DNA of 64,000 nt, taken from assembly GCF_029853675.1 (NCBI RefSeq), contig NZ_CP122539.1:434001-498000 (forward strand), given 5' to 3'. Source of the stretch: Tenacibaculum tangerinum. GTDB taxonomy: Bacteria > Bacteroidota > Bacteroidia > Flavobacteriales > Flavobacteriaceae. The translations under genes were made by a program, and so were the position numbers. The notes below the pieces were generated by a model that had not been told where the DNA came from, made no database searches, and saw nothing but the letters and a program-made list of their open reading frames with translations. This document shows, piece by piece, positions 8,695-16,601 of the stretch; the first letter of the stretch is position 1; each line of letters starts with the position of its first letter.

Positions 8695-8708
8695 ACTTTA
8701 GAAAAACT

Positions 8709-9035
8709 ATGGAAAAACAAAAGTTACCAAATTCTACAGGTGTTTTAGTATTAGGAATCATTTCAATTTTAGGATGCTGTTGTTATGGCTTTATTGGATT
8801 AATTCTTGGTATTGTTGCTTTAGTTTTAGCTAAAAAGGCAACAGCTTTATATAATGAAAACCCAGATGAATATGATGGAATCAATAATGTTAAAATTGGT
8901 AAGATTTTGGCTATTATTGGTGTTATTTTAAGTTCATTATATATAATTACTATGGTAGGAATGATTTTATTCTTTGGTTGGGATGCACTACAAGACCCTG
9001 AATTATTAAGAGAACGATTAGAAAGTATACAATAA
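8709..9035 (+). CDS. CCC-motif membrane protein
   Basis: 108 residues with two membrane segments (about 12-38 and 65-92). The first contains the triple cysteine in ISILGCCCYGFIGLILGIVAL that gives the family its name. The loop between them is polar (LYNENPDEYDGINNVKIGK), and the tail is acidic. The function is unknown. The gene lies 14 bases after the DUF2752 gene and closes the cluster, followed by a strong terminator. Confidence 0.8.
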   Translation: MEKQKLPNSTGVLVLGIISILGCCCYGFIGLILGIVALVLAKKATALYNENPDEYDGINNVKIGKILAIIGVILSSLYIITMVGMILFFGWDALQDPELLRERLESIQ

Positions 9036-9060
9036 CAGTATAACTCGTATATTACATAAG

Positions 9061-9086
9061 AAAAGCGACCACTTGGTCGCTTTTTT
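9061..9086 (+). terminator. Rho-independent terminator
   Basis: AAAAGCGACC and GGTCGCTTTT pair around a short ACTT loop, followed by a T run; it ends the ybaB cluster. Confidence 0.85.
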
Positions 9087-9510
9087 AATATGCGCTTTAA
9101 AAAACAGCTTAAACTTTAAAGAGTAGGTGTTTTTTGTAATCTGTCTATTCCTAAAAAAGAAAAATTGTTAGTATTCGCAAAGATTATCTCAGCTCATTCT
9201 TAAGAAATAAGGACATCAAAGCAATGAATTTGGGACTATAATGACTAAAATTCAAAAGAACGTAAAATACATCTTATACACATCTATGACAAAATTATGC
9301 TTAGAAAAAGAGCGATGATTAAAAGCGTATACCTAATATAGAGTATGCGACATAGAAGCTTTGATAACTTTATTCTTAAAACGAAGTTAAGTATCATTTC
9401 TTAAAACAACGATACAGTTAGTTCATATTTCTTGTAATACTATTTATGGTTTATTATTTCGTATTTTGGTCTATTGTATTTACCATTGAGGTTAAACATA
9501 ATCAGTTATT
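9087..9510. other. Gene-free stretch
   Basis: No supported gene, RNA or clear repeat is seen here. The sequence is AT-rich with many stops in all frames and probably consists of decayed material adjoining the IS110 remnant. Confidence 0.5.
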
Positions 9511-9970
9511 TACAACAACTTCAAAACCTAGTTATTTTGCATTTCTGCTAAAGGATGTTTTTTTTGTTCAACATTTTTTGTTGATATTTTTAATTCTATT
9601 TTCCATATAATCTAATCCTTTAACCAATAGTTCCCAATATAATTTTGCTAACTTTATTGCTACTGTTTTTACAGCAAAAAGCCTCATTTTTTAGAAAGTA
9701 TTTTTCTGCCAAAGACACCCAGTTCAATGTGCTTGCTATTGAGTAATCCTATCGCAGTCTTTTTAAATATTAATCCTGCCTTTGGAGTTCCTATTGATTT
9801 GTAATCACTATTTCTTTTTTTGAATTATGCTGTTTTGGTGCTAAACCCAACCAAGAGGTAAAATGTTTTTCGGATTTCCATTTTTCTAAATCTTTACCAA
9901 CTTTAAGTTAGGCTTTGTTAAACTCATCATTTAATAATTTTCTAAGTTTTCTAACGCCTTCTCTAGGTAG
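9511..9970 (-). pseudogene. IS110 family transposase, C-terminal remnant
   Basis: Read on the minus strand, the frame from about 9905 gives GKDLEKWKSEKHFTSWLGLA then PKQHNSKK, the diagnostic IS110 block, and further frames give GTPKAGLIFKKTAIGLLNSK, ELGVFGRKI and a final LGFEVV. These follow the normal order of the transposase C-terminal domain that holds the catalytic serine region. Several frameshifts and stops show that it is dead. The N-terminal DEDD domain is absent, and I could not find the ends of the element. Confidence 0.65.
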
Positions 9971-10057
9971 GGATCTGTGCCTTTTGTGAAAACGATTTCA
10001 TGATTACAATTAATTTACTTTATATTTACATTAACATAACATTAAATAAAGGCAGAT

Positions 10058-11812
10058 TTGAACTACGGATTTTACGATATTCTACAACTTTTTGGGTCAT
10101 TAGGCCTTTTCTTATTTGGAATGAAGGTGATGAGCGATGCACTTATGAGACTAGCGGGAGATAAGATGCGAAAAATATTGGCGACGATGACTTCCAATAG
10201 GTTTTTGGGGATATCCACCGGGTTTTTTATCACATCAATTATTCAGTCTTCCTCTGCTACTACCCTGATGGTGGTTAGTTTTTCAAATGCGTCTCTTTTG
10301 ACACTAACCGAATCAATAAGCGTTATAATGGGCGCAAATATTGGGACCACTATTACCGCTTGGCTAATTACCCTCCTTGGGTTTAAGGTCAGTATGAGTT
10401 CAATCGCATTGCCCCTGGTCGGATTGGGTTTTGCCTTCACTTTTTCTAAGAAAGAAAATATGAAGAATTGGGGAGAGTTTATTATTGGATTTGCCATTTT
10501 ATTCATTGGATTACAATTTTTAAAAGATGCGGTACCTGATATTAAACAAAATCCTGATATTCTTGAGTTTTTAACGAGGTATACCGATTTGGGCTTTTGG
10601 TCTGTTCTCTTGTTTTTATTTATAGGAACCTTATTAACCATAATTATCCAATCTTCAAGTGCCACTATGGCGATTACGTTAATCATGACAGCTCAGGGTT
10701 GGATTCCTTTTCCTCTGGCCGCTGCGATGGTTTTGGGAGAAAATATTGGTACCACTATTACTGCAAATCTAGCTGCTGTAGTGTCTAACTATCACGCAAA
10801 GCGAACTGCAAGGGCTCATCTAATATTTAATGTCTTAGGGGTTATTTGGGTTTTGGTATTGTTTTATCCTTTCTTAAAATTTATTGAATGGTTAGTGGCT
10901 CAGACAGGTTCTGAATCACCTTACCTAAGTGCAGCAGCTATCCCTGTTGCGTTATCTCTATTTCATACCACTTTTAATGTTTCAAATACTTTTCTTTTGG
11001 TATGGTTTATTAAGCCTATTGCTCGCATCGTAGAAAGATTAGTTCCTGCCCAGATAAAATCTGAGAAGGAAATTGATGAGCCAAAGTTTTTGAGTAAGAC
11101 AGTAATGAAATACCCAGAGACCTTGATAGTGTCGTTGGTTAATGAATCTAAATACCTGTATGAAAACGCCATATTTGAAATTGTTACCCATGGATTAAAC
11201 ATTCATAGAGAAGATATAAAATCTGATTTGCGAGCTAAAAAGATTGTCAAAAAATCTAAAGAAGATTTTAAGACAGATGTTCGAGATATGTATTACAGAA
11301 AAGTGAAATCTATTTATGGAGAAATTATACGGTATGCAACTACAGGGCAAAGTACCTTACAAATCACAAAAAGTCAAAATGACCGAATATCTCAAATAAA
11401 GATTGCAAATCGATTAATGGTTGAAATTATTCGCGACGTAAGAGAGTTAAATAGAAATGTCTCTCAATATCTATTTTCTGAGAACGAACATATGGCCAAT
11501 GAGTACAATAAATTTCGTAAGAAATTAGTCAAAGTACTTCGTACAATTTATTTATTTAGAACACAAGATGAAACAGGAAGAGAGCAATATTATGCCAAAC
11601 TCCTTAAACTTAAAAAGGAAGCCAAAGAGGCAAGAAATCAAAGCAGTAAATCAATCGATAAGCTGATACGAAAAAATTTGATTACGGTAGAAATGGCCTC
11701 TTCCTTGGTAAATGACAATGACAATGTAAATGATGTGATTAAGCATCTGATAGAAGTTGCCGAATTCTTATACGTAGAAAAGGATTCATTGATAGAGAAT
11801 GGAAAGGATTAG
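10058..11812 (+). CDS. Na/Pi cotransporter family protein with PhoU-like C-terminus
   Basis: 584 residues. The membrane half has the two inverted QSSSAT repeats that bind sodium and phosphate (SIIQSSSATT near residue 68 and IIIQSSSATM near 197), each followed by a GANIGTT or GENIGTT loop. From about residue 350 the protein is soluble and helical, like PhoU. It starts at TTG 10058, with AAAGG five bases before it; an ATG at 10121 would cut off the first membrane helix. It should import phosphate at the inner membrane. It stands alone, without pst or phoU genes. Confidence 0.85.
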   Translation: MNYGFYDILQLFGSLGLFLFGMKVMSDALMRLAGDKMRKILATMTSNRFLGISTGFFITSIIQSSSATTLMVVSFSNASLLTLTESISVIMGANIGTTITAWLITLLGFKVSMSSIALPLVGLGFAFTFSKKENMKNWGEFIIGFAILFIGLQFLKDAVPDIKQNPDILEFLTRYTDLGFWSVLLFLFIGTLLTIIIQSSSATMAITLIMTAQGWIPFPLAAAMVLGENIGTTITANLAAVVSNYHAKRTARAHLIFNVLGVIWVLVLFYPFLKFIEWLVAQTGSESPYLSAAAIPVALSLFHTTFNVSNTFLLVWFIKPIARIVERLVPAQIKSEKEIDEPKFLSKTVMKYPETLIVSLVNESKYLYENAIFEIVTHGLNIHREDIKSDLRAKKIVKKSKEDFKTDVRDMYYRKVKSIYGEIIRYATTGQSTLQITKSQNDRISQIKIANRLMVEIIRDVRELNRNVSQYLFSENEHMANEYNKFRKKLVKVLRTIYLFRTQDETGREQYYAKLLKLKKEAKEARNQSSKSIDKLIRKNLITVEMASSLVNDNDNVNDVIKHLIEVAEFLYVEKDSLIENGKD

Positions 11813-11855
11813 AAAAAGCCCGATGAGGTCACCTTTAGATATCCTTTACAGTATA

Positions 11856-12126
11856 TTATTCATCTGATTCGAGAGTCTCTTTGGAGTGATTATGTTCAGC
11901 GTAATATAAATTCAAAATATTCATATTAGCCAAAATCAAATCTTTGGTTTCTGGTAAAATACTACCTAAAAATGTAAATCATTTGGATCATGATTGCCAA
12001 TTTCACTTTCTTTTTGAATTTCTTGATGTAGTTCTTTAGGAGCAATACAATAATTATCTAAAACAAATGAATTGTCGTCTTTTATTCTATTAACATTTAG
12101 AATTTATCTCCATCTGAATTTATGAT
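11856..12126 (-). pseudogene. Hypothetical protein remnant, frameshifted
   Basis: Consecutive minus-strand frames read INSDGDKF, then LNVNRIKDDNSFVLDNYCIA-PKELHQEIQKESEIGNHD, then FTFLGSILPETKDLILANMN-ILNLYYAEHNH and a stop. Protein-like sequence runs on across at least two frame changes, so a gene of at least 90 codons has decayed here. I do not recognise the family. The rest of 11813-12297 shows nothing else. Confidence 0.45.
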
Positions 12127-12297
12127 AGAAAATTTATTTATTTTTCAAATATTTCATGTTTAATAGCTGTATGTAATAAGTTGTTAAAACAAACCTTTGC
12201 AATTGTAAAAGGTGTTTTACCTTATGATATAAACTATCAAAGTAGGTTAGGCTAAAAAAGTATAAAATTTAGTTGTTTTTTACCTCAGTTCTTTTTT

Positions 12298-12949
12298 TTA
12301 GTACGTTGTTTGTTTCCAAAATTGCCACCATTTGATTTTCTTAATCATGTCTTTTTCAGCTTTCAAATTACTGTTTTCTAAATCAATCCGGTTGTCAATA
12401 TATTTTAATTTACCATTTCTATCAGTTTTTCCGGTAAGAATAATTTCTTCATTTTTCAGCCAATTTAAAACTCTATTAATTTCGTCTATAATATTGGGAT
12501 AGCAATTCAATATAAACTCTTGTTTTGTATTTTCTGGTAAATCATCAAAACTTTCTGCTTCAAAATACATAAAAATTTGATCTGCGTGCAATCCGTAGGG
12601 ATGCGCGACACAATCTAAAAAGTCGTATCCATAGTAGCAATACATCCAATAGATATTCCTAATTGATTCTGGATAATCTTGAGTTCTGTTTTTTGCATTT
12701 AATAGGTCTTTCGTTATTCTCCACTTTTCAATTTGACCTTTATTTATTTCGCTTTCAATTAGTTTTTTAAATTCTAAAAAGTATCGTTTTGTTTGTAATT
12801 AAAGGAAAGGAATTCAAAGTATGAATTCGCTTTCAATTTTTTTCCAACTCCGTTGACTCATAAATCCATTTCTCAAAATCCAACAGATAATCCGCTTCAA
12901 AATAAGCTTTGTAGAAAATTTGTTCTATTTCTCCTGAAATTTCGTTCAT
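12298..12949 (-). pseudogene. Conserved hypothetical gene broken by two homopolymer frameshifts
   Basis: The start at ATG 12949 gives MNEISGEIEQIFYKAYFEAD-YLLDFEKWIYESTELEKN and then a stop, in an A7 run. One base off, the frame continues NSYFEFLSFNYKQNDTF to a stop at a T5 run, and a third frame carries on FLEFKKLIESEINKGQIEKW through to a normal C-terminus (KKIKWWQFWKQTTY). All three pieces have soluble, acidic, aromatic-rich composition and fit one protein of about 215 residues. Its upstream region is the dispersed module also found before the gene at 50154. The frameshifts could be real or sequencing errors. Confidence 0.6.
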
Positions 12950-12960
12950 TCCTTAAATGT

Positions 12961-13060
12961 CTAGTCCTGAAATATGGCTACAGGTTAAAAATTGATTTTA
13001 CGAAATATACCATATTCGGTGTTTTATAGTCTAAAGATACATATAATCTTATTTGGTTGA
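12961..13060 (-). repeat. Dispersed 5-prime module A, copy 1
   Basis: Shares AGTCCTGAAATATGG, TACAGGTTAAAAA, TTGATTT, GTGTTTTATAGTCTAAA and AATCTTATTT in the same order with 50173-50257. In both places it lies immediately before the start codon of an unrelated minus-strand gene. Confidence 0.65.
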
Positions 13061-13221
13061 TTTTAATGTTAGTAAATTCGAATTCACAACTATCCTATTT
13101 TTCGGTAAGCCTACAAAGGGTGAATAAATTCTTACAGAATTCCATAAGTCATAAATTATAAATGGTATTACAATCACAAAAAGATATACTTTTGTAACGT
13201 ATTGTAATAATGATTTGTAAA

Positions 13222-13635
13222 ATGGAAAAAAGAGACATAGAAAATAGAGAAGATGTGTATACATTAGTATCAACCTTTTATAACAATAAAATTAAAAACG
13301 ACGATTTTATAGGTCCGATCTTTTTGAAAACAATTCCAGCTGACACTTGGGAAAGCCATTTGCAAAAACTTACCGATTTTTGGGAAACAAACTTGTTTTT
13401 TGTCAGAAAGTTTAAAGGAAACCCCATGAAAGCGCACAAAGATGTTGACAGTAATTTCGACTATATAATCTACCAAGAACACTTCGGACGTTGGCTACAG
13501 TTGTGGTTTGAAACAGTTGATGAACTTTTTGAAGGAAAAAAAGCCCATGAAGCCAAAGAAAGAGCACGAAACATCGCTTCGATGCTTTTCTTTAAAATGT
13601 TTGAAGCAAAACCCAAACCAACCACTATAAGTTAA
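13222..13635 (+). CDS. Group III truncated haemoglobin
   Basis: About 137 residues from ATG 13222 (an ATG at 13210 adds four residues). The pattern FYNNKIKNDDFIGPIF, WESHLQKLTDFWETNLF, GNPMKAHKDV and HFGRWLQLWFETVDELFEG is that of group III (P) 2-on-2 globins. The proximal haem ligand is the histidine of the HFGRWL segment. These cytoplasmic proteins bind oxygen, NO or other small ligands; the precise role is unsettled. A TACTTTTG hexamer-like -7 element lies near 13188. It is directly followed by a tandem repeat. Confidence 0.9.
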   Translation: MEKRDIENREDVYTLVSTFYNNKIKNDDFIGPIFLKTIPADTWESHLQKLTDFWETNLFFVRKFKGNPMKAHKDVDSNFDYIIYQEHFGRWLQLWFETVDELFEGKKAHEAKERARNIASMLFFKMFEAKPKPTTIS

Positions 13636-13707
13636 TGAATTAATGGGTTAATGAGCGAATGAATTAATGGGCTAATGAGTAAATGAGTTAATGAGCTAAT
13701 GAGTGAG
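13632..13707 (+). repeat. Tandem repeat, 8-bp unit within 24-bp super-unit
   Basis: Nine in-phase octamers of the form TTAATGAR/TTAATGGG run without a break. They also read as three copies of a 24-bp unit, each roughly TTAATGAA-TTAATGGG-TTAATGAG. The array begins right at the TAA stop of the globin gene. Bases 13708-13934 contain only a worn palindromic-repeat half (13793-13819). Confidence 0.85.
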
Positions 13708-13934
13708 TTGATTTGTTGATAAATGGTAATTAATAACCCAAAACTAAGCACTAACAACTCAAAAAAGATACTGGCAAATTAAATGAGATGACTACGTTGC
13801 TATCGCTCCTCGTTATGACGATTCGTTTAATAATCGATAACTGATCCCTTCACAATTCAAAACATTAATGAAAAACAAGAAAAACGTATTTTATTTGTGA
13901 GATATTTTTATCTTCACATATTAAAAGTAGCTTT

Positions 13935-15953
13935 TTGGAATCAACAACTATCATTTATATTGTATTAGCCGTATTTATAAGCGTAGCCATCGCTTTTTTT
14001 CAATATTTCTATAAAGTACAAAGAACCCCGAAAGTACACATTTTGCTTTTTAGCCTAAAAGCACTCAGTCTTTTTTTTATAGGGTTGCTACTAATCAATC
14101 CAAAAATTACCACTGTCGAAACGGAAAATATCAAACCAGTACTATCTGTATTGGTAGATAATTCGCTATCAACTCAGTTTTTTAAAGAAGAAAACAGGGT
14201 TCGAGAAGTCGTATCAAAAATAAAAAATAACCAAGAGCTTCAAGATAAATTTAACGTACAGTATTTTTCCTTCGGAAAAGAGGTGCAAACGTTAGATAGT
14301 TTGTCTTTTAACGAAATACAAACAGACATTTCCAAAGCAATAGTGGCTGTTAACGAATTGAATGAGGCTAAAAATGCCGCTACCATTTTAGTAACTGATG
14401 GAAACCAAACCCAAGGAAATGATTATGAGTTTTCATCAACGAACAATAAAATATTTCCGTTAGTTTTAGGAGATACAATTCGATACCAAGACATACAAAT
14501 TTCACAAGTAAACGCAAATAAGTACAGTTATATTCAAAACAAGTTTCCAGTAGAAGCATTGCTGTATTATGAGGGAAAAGAAGCTGTGAATACTACTTTT
14601 TCTATCACAAAAAATGGGAGTATTGTATTTTCGAAAAAACTACGTTTCTCACCAGAAAATCCCGTGCAAACTGTTACTGCCGATTTGGTATCGAATGCCA
14701 AAGGGGTGCATTATTACACAGCTTCGGTGAGTAAAATTGCTGATGAAAAAAACACGAAGAATAATTATAAAAATTTTTCAGTTGAAGTTTTAGATGAGCA
14801 AACCAAAGTGTTGTTGCTAAGCTCTTTTTTACATCCCGATTTGGGTGCGTTAAAAAAAGCGATTGAGAGTAACAAACAGCGCAAAGTAGACATTGCGTTG
14901 ATACACGATACAACTATAGATTTAGAGGCGTATCAGTTTTTTGTGTTGTACCAGCCAAATAGTTATTTCAAATCAGTTTTAGAAAAAATAGAATCTAATT
15001 TTTTACTGATTTCAGGTACGAAGACAGATTGGAATTTTTTGAATAGTCAAAATTTAGGAGTTCAAAAGAGAGCCATCAATCAAAAAGAAGAATACACCGC
15101 TATTTACAATCCAGATTTTTTAACTTTTTATCAAGAAGATATTGGTTTTGGGCAATTTCCACCACTAAAAGATGCGTTTGGAGAAGTACAAGTAAAAAAA
15201 GAATCTCAAAGTTTATTGAGTCAAAAGTTTGCAGGAGTAGAAACCACGCAACCGCTATTATCAAACATCGAAGAAGGCGATAAAAAGTATGCCCTTCTTT
15301 TTGGCGAAGGTATCTGGAAATGGAGAGCAGCGAGCTATTTAAGAGAACAAAACTTTGAAAGCTTTGATACCTTTGTAGGAAACTTGGTGCAGTATTTAGC
15401 CTCTACTAAAAAGAGAAGACGTTTAGATGTAAAAGCGCAACGATTGTATGCTGCCAATGAACCTATAAACATCAGTGCATTTTATGTAGATAAAAACTAT
15501 CAATTTGATAGCAGAGCATCTTTAGAGCTAACGCTAACTAACTTACAAACAGAGGCGAAAAGAAGCATTCCTTTTTCGTTAGTTAATAACTCGTACCAAG
15601 TTGCGGTTGAAGGATTGCCTTCAGGAGAATATGAATATTCAGTTACTGTAAAGAATCAAAATATACGAAGCTCAGGTAGGTTTAAAATAGAAGAATATCA
15701 GATAGAAGAACAATTTACCAATGCCAATTTTAAAAAATTAGAACGACTGGCAACAAAAACAGGGGGAACTGTTATGTATGTTGATAAAGTTGATAATTTA
15801 TTAAAAAATTTACAGAAGCATGCCTCTTTTTACACTACGCAAAAGGCTATTACGAAGAAACAAAGCTTAGTAGACTGGAAATGGTTGTTAGTATTGATTA
15901 TAATTTTACTCTCAATCGAATGGTTTATCAGAAAATATCACGGTAAAATATGA
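13935..15953 (+). CDS. vWA-like membrane protein
   Basis: 672 residues. Two N-terminal membrane segments (about 7-25 and 37-55) and one near the C-terminus (about 645-662) flank a large periplasmic part. A vWA-like domain (VLSVLVDNSLSTQF ... AATILVTDGNQTQGNDY) follows the second helix; the MIDAS DxSxS is present as DNSLS. The layout matches a Bacteroidota family that resembles the BatA/BatB aerotolerance proteins, but this gene is not in a bat operon. It starts at TTG 13935; the first residues MESTTIIYIVLAV are those expected for the family. It overlaps the next gene by four bases. Confidence 0.75.
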   Translation: MESTTIIYIVLAVFISVAIAFFQYFYKVQRTPKVHILLFSLKALSLFFIGLLLINPKITTVETENIKPVLSVLVDNSLSTQFFKEENRVREVVSKIKNNQELQDKFNVQYFSFGKEVQTLDSLSFNEIQTDISKAIVAVNELNEAKNAATILVTDGNQTQGNDYEFSSTNNKIFPLVLGDTIRYQDIQISQVNANKYSYIQNKFPVEALLYYEGKEAVNTTFSITKNGSIVFSKKLRFSPENPVQTVTADLVSNAKGVHYYTASVSKIADEKNTKNNYKNFSVEVLDEQTKVLLLSSFLHPDLGALKKAIESNKQRKVDIALIHDTTIDLEAYQFFVLYQPNSYFKSVLEKIESNFLLISGTKTDWNFLNSQNLGVQKRAINQKEEYTAIYNPDFLTFYQEDIGFGQFPPLKDAFGEVQVKKESQSLLSQKFAGVETTQPLLSNIEEGDKKYALLFGEGIWKWRAASYLREQNFESFDTFVGNLVQYLASTKKRRRLDVKAQRLYAANEPINISAFYVDKNYQFDSRASLELTLTNLQTEAKRSIPFSLVNNSYQVAVEGLPSGEYEYSVTVKNQNIRSSGRFKIEEYQIEEQFTNANFKKLERLATKTGGTVMYVDKVDNLLKNLQKHASFYTTQKAITKKQSLVDWKWLLVLIIILLSIEWFIRKYHGKI

Positions 15954-16132
15954 TGTACGAACACTTTTTTCAATGTCCGTATTGTTGGGAAGAAATTTCC
16001 ATGTTATTAGACGCTAGCACATCCGAAACCTATGTAGAAGATTGTGAGGTGTGTTGCAATCCCATACAAATAACGTTTACTTTTATAAATAATGATTTGG
16101 TAGCTTTTGAAGCGAACAATATAGAACAATGA
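15950..16132 (+). CDS. CPXCG-motif cysteine-rich protein
   Basis: 60 residues with a zinc-ribbon pattern: CPYC at 9-12 and CEVCC at 32-36, between them the acidic TYVED. This is the small CPXCG family, cytoplasmic and of unknown function. Start and stop overlap both neighbours by four bases (ATGA), so the three genes are surely one transcript. Confidence 0.85.
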   Translation: MMYEHFFQCPYCWEEISMLLDASTSETYVEDCEVCCNPIQITFTFINNDLVAFEANNIEQ

Positions 16133-16533
16133 GTACTATGAGATTTCATACACGCAAATGGGTAAAACCAGAAGATTTAAACCCCAACGGCACCCTTTTT
16201 GGAGGACGATTACTACAATGGATTGATGAAGAAGTAGCCTTGTATGCCATTATACAGTTAGAAATTCCGAAAACTGTAACCAAGTTTATGTCTGAAATAG
16301 ATTTTGTTAATTCAGCAAAAAAAGGAGACATTGTTGAAATAGGAATCGACGTGGTAAAGTTTGGAAGAACCTCTATTACCTTAAACTGTGAAGTCCGTAA
16401 CAAAATAACCCGAAAAACAATTATTGCCATTGATAAAATTATCATGGTAAGTTTAGACGAAGACGGAAAACCTTTAGCACATGGTAAGACAAAAATCGAA
16501 CATGTGAAAGACAGGTTAGAAAGAGAGTTGTAA
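16129..16533 (+). CDS. Acyl-CoA thioesterase, hotdog fold
   Basis: 134 residues, one hotdog domain. The active-site helix begins NPNGTLFGGRLLQWIDE, in which the D/E and the GG turn are diagnostic of the YciA/BFIT-like branch, and DFVNSAKKGDIVEIGIDVVK is the matching strand. It would hydrolyse acyl-CoA in the cytoplasm. Its ATG overlaps the stop of the CPXCG gene. It is the last gene of the three-gene overlap operon. Confidence 0.85.
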   Translation: MSTMRFHTRKWVKPEDLNPNGTLFGGRLLQWIDEEVALYAIIQLEIPKTVTKFMSEIDFVNSAKKGDIVEIGIDVVKFGRTSITLNCEVRNKITRKTIIAIDKIIMVSLDEDGKPLAHGKTKIEHVKDRLEREL

Positions 16534-16601
16534 TTTTTGCATCCTTTTTTTGAAAAAAGCGTCAACTTAATAAATTTATATCATCAATTTAAAAGAAATA
16601 A

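Noticed and set aside
10243..10686. 147-codon open frame opposite the Na/Pi cotransporter gene
   Set aside because: It is the mirror of conserved membrane helices and QSSSAT motifs on the plus strand and has no family resemblance of its own.
13632..13707. CRISPR array
   Set aside because: The units are 8 bases with no spacers and no cas genes; it is a simple tandem repeat. No CRISPR array was found anywhere in the window.
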